Assembly (NCBI GenBank): GCA_963589785.1
Contig: CAVAMJ010000001.1
Location: 124,001 to 188,000, forward strand
Reading direction: 5' to 3'
Origin: SIG603 sp963589785
GTDB lineage: Bacteria > Bacillota > Clostridia > Oscillospirales > Acutalibacteraceae
DNA: 64,000 nt
The translations under genes were made by a program, and so were the position numbers. Below, piece after piece: positions 60,107 to 64,000 of this stretch (position 1 is the first letter of the stretch; each line of letters begins with the position of its first letter). Below the pieces are notes generated by a model. It did no database searches. It saw only the letters and a list, made by a program, of their open reading frames with translations, and had not been told where the DNA came from.

Positions 60107-60880
60107 TTATTTCTTCTTTCCGATATAAACTCTTTTCCAAACAGCCAAAAATGCATATCTCACAAAGCAGTAAATGCTAAAAGGCAAGCTTAGCTTCTCA
60201 ATGTCTCGATAAAGCTGCCACACTCCCTTTGCTGCCTTAGCCTTGTTGCTCGAAAGAGAATTAGCCGCTCTTCTGTACTGGGCGAGAATCTCGTCCACTC
60301 CAAAGCAGTCGTTTCCCGCCTTCAAAACCTGAAGCCAGGTTGCGGCGTCCTGTCGTCTTCTGAGGTCGGGCATATGAAGCAAATTCTTATCGACTATGCT
60401 TGTGTCAGCCATGATTCCGACTGTCTGCAAGAGATTATTGGTGAGGAAGCCGACATAATCTGCACGGGGGAGCATATGAACCTCTTTATTAAGCTTGTTT
60501 CCGTCATCGTCTATAACTTCATATGAAGCGCAAGAAAACCCTGCGTTATTTTTGAGCATGAAATCAACTTGCTTTTGAAGCTTCTCGGGATACCAAATGT
60601 CGTCGGCATCGAGATAAGCGATAAATCTTCCCTTAGACTCATCGAGTGCACGGTTTCTCGCCTTAGCGGCTCCGCCGTTTTGCTCCTGACGGATAAGCTT
60701 AACTCTCGGCTCTTCTTTTGATATGCTCTCGACAATCTTACAGGTTGAATCGCTCGAGCAGTCGTCAACGATAATCATTTCCCAGTTCTTATAGGTCTGG
60801 GAAATGACCGACTCGATAGTATTTTTTATGTACTTTTCACTGTTATAAGACGGCGTGATCACGCTGACAAGCTCGGGCAT
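60107..60880 (-). CDS. Glycosyltransferase family 2
   Basis: 257 residues of GT-A fold, inverting. It begins VSVITPSYNSEKYIKNTIES, then TYKNWEMIIVDDCSSDST. The Asp-x-Asp metal and nucleotide site is IAYLDADDIWYPEKLQ, and RRRQDAATWLQVLKAG holds the acceptor-side catalytic Asp. The C-terminus has one hydrophobic segment that could anchor it. GAGAGGAAG precedes the ATG. It follows the 56-aa gene by 13 bases. It adds one sugar of the repeat unit; which one is unknown. Confidence 0.93.
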   Translation of the reverse strand: MPELVSVITPSYNSEKYIKNTIESVISQTYKNWEMIIVDDCSSDSTCKIVESISKEEPRVKLIRQEQNGGAAKARNRALDESKGRFIAYLDADDIWYPEKLQKQVDFMLKNNAGFSCASYEVIDDDGNKLNKEVHMLPRADYVGFLTNNLLQTVGIMADTSIVDKNLLHMPDLRRRQDAATWLQVLKAGNDCFGVDEILAQYRRAANSLSSNKAKAAKGVWQLYRDIEKLSLPFSIYCFVRYAFLAVWKRVYIGKKK

Positions 60881-60893
60881 TTCAAACTTCCTC

Positions 60894-61064
60894 TCAATTT
60901 ATCTCTTCTTTTATATCACTTGTTAAAGGCTCATCCTCACCGACATCGATGATGAGCATATCCGTATCAAATGTTTCATGTCCTTTTGGAAAAGCCATTT
61001 CCAACATTTCATCTATGAACTTTTCCTTGTCATATTGCAGTTCCATTTTGATAGGCTCAATCAT
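60894..61064 (-). CDS. Small acidic protein (56 aa) in the polysaccharide operon
   Basis: An unrecognised 56-residue ORF that exactly fills the gap between the UDP-glucose dehydrogenase and GT2 genes, with 17 and 13 bases to its neighbours. AAAGGA lies eight bases before its ATG. It is soluble and acidic, starting IEPIKMELQYDKEKF and holding AFPKGHETFDTDMLIIDVG; about one residue in four is Asp or Glu. The tight fit, ribosome site and codon pattern argue for a real gene. It could be a regulator or partner of the adjacent dehydrogenase or transferase, but that is a guess from position. Confidence 0.72.
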   Translation of the reverse strand: MIEPIKMELQYDKEKFIDEMLEMAFPKGHETFDTDMLIIDVGEDEPLTSDIKEEIN

Positions 61065-61081
61065 TTCAAGCTTCCTTTAAA

Positions 61082-62326
61082 TCAGTCTCTTCTGAAAATA
61101 TCTCTTGTGTAAACCTTTTCCTCAACATCATCAAGGCAAGCGTCATATCTGTTAGCCAAAATAGCCTGGCTCTCCGACTTGAATTTCTCAAGGTCGTTGA
61201 CAACAAGGCTGCCGAAGAATGTGCTTCCGTCCTTGAGTGTCGGCTCATAAATGATGACAGTCGCACCCTTTGCCTTTATTCTCTTCATAACTCCCTGAAT
61301 GGAGCTCTGGCGGAAATTATCGGAATTTGACTTCATGGTAAGTCGGTACACACCGACCACACACTTCTGCTCTTTTCCGGCATCGAAATCTCCACGGTTA
61401 TAATAATCATAGTAACCCGCAAGCTTCAGCACTCTGTCTGCGATGAAGTCTTTTCTTGTGCGGTTGCTCTCAACGATTGCGCTCATCATGTTCTGCGGAA
61501 CATCACGATAGTTCGCAAGAAGCTGCTTTGTATCCTTTGGCAAGCAGTATCCGCCGTAGCCGAATGACGGGTTATTGTAGTGAGTTCCGATTCTTGGATC
61601 AAGTCCTACTCCGTCAATGATAGCCTTGGTGTCAAGTCCCTTCATCTCGGCATAAGTATCAAGCTCGTTGAAATAAGAAACTCTAAGTGCAAGGTAGGTG
61701 TTCGAGAAAAGCTTAACCGCTTCAGCCTCGGTAAATCCCATGAAAAGTGTAGGAATATCTTCCTTGAGCGCACCCTCCTTGAGAAGAGAAGCAAAGGTCT
61801 CTGCTACCTCCCTTGAATTTTCGTCGCAGCCGACAATAATTCTCGATGGATAGAGGTTATCATAAAGTGCCTTGGATTCTCTCAAGAACTCGGGGCTGAA
61901 AATAATCTTGTCGGTGTTATACTTTTCTCTTACGCTCTGAGTGTAGCCGACAGGAATGGTCGACTTGATTATCATGTAAGCGCTCGGATTTGTTTTCATA
62001 ACAAGCTCTATGACCGACTCAACGGCGCTTGTGTCAAAATACTGCGTTGCGCTGTCATAGTTTGTCGGTGCGGCAATGATAACGATGTCCGCATTCTTAT
62101 AAGCTTCTTCGCCGTCAAGAGTAGCCTCTAAATTAAGCTCCTTTTCAGCAAGATACTTCTCAATATAATCATCCTGAATAGGGCTTTTGCGATTATTGAT
62201 AAGCTCTACCTTTTCGGGAACAATATCAACCGCATAAACCTTGTGATGCTGAGATAAAAGCACTGCAAGAGACAAGCCGACATAGCCTGTTCCGGCAACT
62301 GCAACTACTATTTCCTTCTGAGACAT
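61082..62326 (-). CDS. ugd: UDP-glucose 6-dehydrogenase family (nucleotide sugar dehydrogenase)
   Basis: Oxidises UDP-glucose to UDP-glucuronate with two NAD+, supplying an acidic sugar. The 414 residues have the NAD motif GTGYVG at 12-17. IKSTIPVGYTQS and FSPEFLRES belong to the central domain. The catalytic Cys261 is in FGYGGYCLPKDTKQL. The C-terminal sugar-binding domain contains VYRLTMKSNSDNFRQSS, a pattern of the short bacterial Ugd group. It is second in the locus, 21 bases after the sugar transferase. A related UDP-sugar could be the true substrate. Confidence 0.93.
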   Translation of the reverse strand: MSQKEIVVAVAGTGYVGLSLAVLLSQHHKVYAVDIVPEKVELINNRKSPIQDDYIEKYLAEKELNLEATLDGEEAYKNADIVIIAAPTNYDSATQYFDTSAVESVIELVMKTNPSAYMIIKSTIPVGYTQSVREKYNTDKIIFSPEFLRESKALYDNLYPSRIIVGCDENSREVAETFASLLKEGALKEDIPTLFMGFTEAEAVKLFSNTYLALRVSYFNELDTYAEMKGLDTKAIIDGVGLDPRIGTHYNNPSFGYGGYCLPKDTKQLLANYRDVPQNMMSAIVESNRTRKDFIADRVLKLAGYYDYYNRGDFDAGKEQKCVVGVYRLTMKSNSDNFRQSSIQGVMKRIKAKGATVIIYEPTLKDGSTFFGSLVVNDLEKFKSESQAILANRYDACLDDVEEKVYTRDIFRRD

Positions 62327-62347
62327 AATTACACCCTCCGTATATCC

Positions 62348-63787
62348 TTATTCTGCTCCGTCGCTCTTAAATACGGCGACAAAAGTTTTCAGGATTATTT
62401 TTAAATCAAGCTTTAAGCTCCAATTTCTGATATAGTAAGCGTCAAGCTTCACAACCTCTTCGAAATCCTTGATGTTGCTTCTTCCGCTCACCTGCCACAT
62501 TCCCGTAAGTCCGGGCTTCATGCTAAGTCTTATTCTGTGGTGAAGATCATACTGCTCCACCTCATCAACCGTTGGCGGTCTCGTTCCGACAAGGCTCATC
62601 TCGCCCTTGAGAATGTTGAAGAACTGAGGAAATTCATCGATAGAGCATCTTCTTATGAAGTTTCCGATACCCTTGCCCGGTCCCTTTTCAGAGCCGATAA
62701 TTCTCGGGTCATTCTCCATCTTGAACATATTTCCCGACATTTGATTTTGAGCCATAAGCTCCTTTTTTCGCTCGTCTGCATCCATATACATGGAGCGAAA
62801 CTTATATATTTTGAAGCGTCTGCCGTTTTTGCCGACTCTCTCCTGACTGTAAAATATCGGGCCGGGGGAAGCCTTGTAAATGAGCGGCGCAATAAATATA
62901 AACAAGATACCTGTCATTATGCATCCGACAATGCCCGCCAAGATGTCGACAATTCTCTTCACCATGAGGTGAAGAACGCCCGCCGTGCTGACGCTTGTGG
63001 TCAAAAGATTGTAACCGGCATATCTCTCGACATAGCTGTTCGGCAAATCCGTACCCCATGAGTCAAGTCCTATGTGGACAACCGTGCCAATTTCAAGTAA
63101 CACTCCGACTATTTTTTCAATGCCCGTGTCACTTTGCGGCAAGAAGATAAAAGCCTCGTCGAATACCTCTTTTTTTGCGTATTCCTCAAGCTCCGAGAGT
63201 TCGCAAACAACGGGAACACCCAAAATCTCTTCCAGTCCTTCGTTATTCTTATCAAGCACAATTCCCGTTATATCAAAATCGGAATATTCGCTTGATAAAA
63301 GCTTACCGACCGTCTTTTCGGCTCTTTCAGGTGATATGATAATCAATGTTTTAGGGAGATTTTTCCGCTTGCGGTTGTGCGCCTTGATTACTTTCTTCCA
63401 GATAATTCTCAAGACAAACATCAACACCGAAGAAAATATAATTCCAGTGACAAATACTATTCTCGAGAGATCCCAGACATTTTTTCCCATAAAGAGAACC
63501 GTCATGGAAGCACCCCAGACAACTATATTCTGGATAACAACCGATTTAATCTCCGCAAAAATGCCTCTTTTCAAAATACCCTTGTACCAGCTGAAAAGCA
63601 AGACGAGAACCAAATCGATAGCAATAAGCAAGATATTAAGCTCCGTGTACATCTCGGTTATTTCGGTATATTTAAAGCTTACACGGCGCAAAAGCACAGA
63701 CACAAAAAAAGCTGTCTCAAGGCAGAAAACATCTATCAGCATAAAGTCAAAATGTTTCAGCCATCCGACTCTTCTTCTCTGATTCAT
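62348..63787 (-). CDS. WcaJ-type polyprenyl-phosphate sugar transferase (initiating)
   Basis: Starts the repeat unit by placing a sugar phosphate on undecaprenyl phosphate. The 479 residues have four N-terminal helices (to about 125), a cytoplasmic CoA-binding-like domain (about 140-260), a fifth helix near 285-308 and the catalytic domain: KIYKFRSMYMDADERKK, then RRCSIDEFPQFFNILKGEM with the DEFPQ core, GTRPP and MKPGLTGMWQVSGRS. This is the full-length PssY/WcaJ layout. AAAGGGA precedes the ATG. As first gene behind a good promoter it probably sets expression of the whole locus. Confidence 0.95.
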   Translation of the reverse strand: MNQRRRVGWLKHFDFMLIDVFCLETAFFVSVLLRRVSFKYTEITEMYTELNILLIAIDLVLVLLFSWYKGILKRGIFAEIKSVVIQNIVVWGASMTVLFMGKNVWDLSRIVFVTGIIFSSVLMFVLRIIWKKVIKAHNRKRKNLPKTLIIISPERAEKTVGKLLSSEYSDFDITGIVLDKNNEGLEEILGVPVVCELSELEEYAKKEVFDEAFIFLPQSDTGIEKIVGVLLEIGTVVHIGLDSWGTDLPNSYVERYAGYNLLTTSVSTAGVLHLMVKRIVDILAGIVGCIMTGILFIFIAPLIYKASPGPIFYSQERVGKNGRRFKIYKFRSMYMDADERKKELMAQNQMSGNMFKMENDPRIIGSEKGPGKGIGNFIRRCSIDEFPQFFNILKGEMSLVGTRPPTVDEVEQYDLHHRIRLSMKPGLTGMWQVSGRSNIKDFEEVVKLDAYYIRNWSLKLDLKIILKTFVAVFKSDGAE

Positions 63788-63849
63788 TTATTGTCCCTTT
63801 CATATAGAGCAATATGCTGTTTGGCATAATTTTAGTTATAATTGTAACT

Positions 63850-63878
63850 ATTTTATCACAATGTCCCTTATTATTCAA
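63850..63878 (-). promoter_or_regulatory. Promoter of the polysaccharide locus
   Basis: Minus strand TTGAAT, 17 bases, TAAAAT with an extended TG element, about 60 bases before the first gene. The leader contains no clear terminator or riboswitch. Confidence 0.72.
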
Positions 63879-63885
63879 TGTGCTT

Positions 63886-63999
63886 TTAAGTGTGCTTTAA
63901 TTTTATTGCATTTATTTTGCAGCAGTTATCCAACTTTTTACACACAATCAGCATTTGGAATATATTAATTTTGCCGTTTGTTTCGGCATAATCAACAAG
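63886..63999 (-). other. Possible C-terminal end of a gene beyond the window
   Basis: Open minus-strand frame of 37 codons from the window edge to a TAA at 63886-63888, with Asn, Ile and Lys-rich sequence (QMLIVCKKLDNCCKINAIK). Its stop falls just before the polysaccharide promoter, so it could be a real protein end. AT-rich composition makes chance equally likely. Confidence 0.25.
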
Positions 64000-64000
64000 C

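Noticed and set aside
1..64000. rRNA or tRNA genes
   Set aside because: I found no segment with conserved rRNA stretches or a tRNA cloverleaf with TTCGA-type arm in the intergenic regions that I read.

Overview
The window looks like a chromosome segment from a low-to-mid GC, anaerobic Gram-positive bacterium of class Clostridia; genus cannot be fixed from sequence alone. Pointers are HrcA/CIRCE heat-shock control, a transketolase split into two genes, a two-subunit PyrD/PyrK dihydroorotate dehydrogenase, type 2 PyrF, a YveK-type polysaccharide co-polymerase, strong GGAGG ribosome sites and many TTG starts. Every gene except one LysR regulator is on the minus strand.

Layout by coordinate. 0-5 kb: edge of an unidentified gene, secG, split transketolase, groES-groEL with CIRCE. 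5-23 kb: short transcription units (DUF3048 lipoprotein; hrcA-grpE-dnaK-dnaJ with a second CIRCE; MATE exporter divergent from a LysR regulator; oxidoreductase plus an 82-aa protein; G3E GTPase; nudix-DUF1461-birA; gap). They are separated by 0.3-0.9 kb spacers filled with a mosaic hairpin repeat, about a dozen copies, present only in this part of the window. 24-32 kb: one compact operon read ydcF-like, pyrC, pyrF, pyrK, pyrD, phosphatase, ruvX, HAD phosphatase, membrane protein. 32-34.5 kb: serC-serA behind a serine-rich leader peptide attenuator. 34.6-37.6 kb: a MacB-like ABC exporter. 37.7-63.8 kb: a large exopolysaccharide locus.

In the polysaccharide locus a WcaJ-type initiating transferase and UDP-glucose dehydrogenase come first. 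They are followed by a 56-aa protein, glycosyltransferases (GT2, GT4), a Wzy-like polymerase, a hexapeptide acyltransferase, a CDP-glycerol glycerophosphotransferase, two tandem ATP-grasp ligases, a GNAT acetyltransferase, a Wzx flippase, a sugar epimerase, a cytidylyltransferase and an aldolase fused to a DUF115-like domain. After a terminator come four very large membrane proteins, two of them tandem paralogs, and then a Wzz/YveK protein with a degenerate kinase-like tail driven by its own promoter. The set suggests a Wzy-dependent polymer carrying glycerol-phosphate and perhaps amino-acid or acyl decorations; the chemistry is inferred.

The strongest finding is the serCA leader. A 22-codon ORF with 8 serine codons has its own promoter and ribosome site. 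It is followed by mutually exclusive antiterminator and terminator hairpins. Second is the composite repeat family at transcription-unit ends. Third is the unusual tailoring chemistry in the polysaccharide locus.
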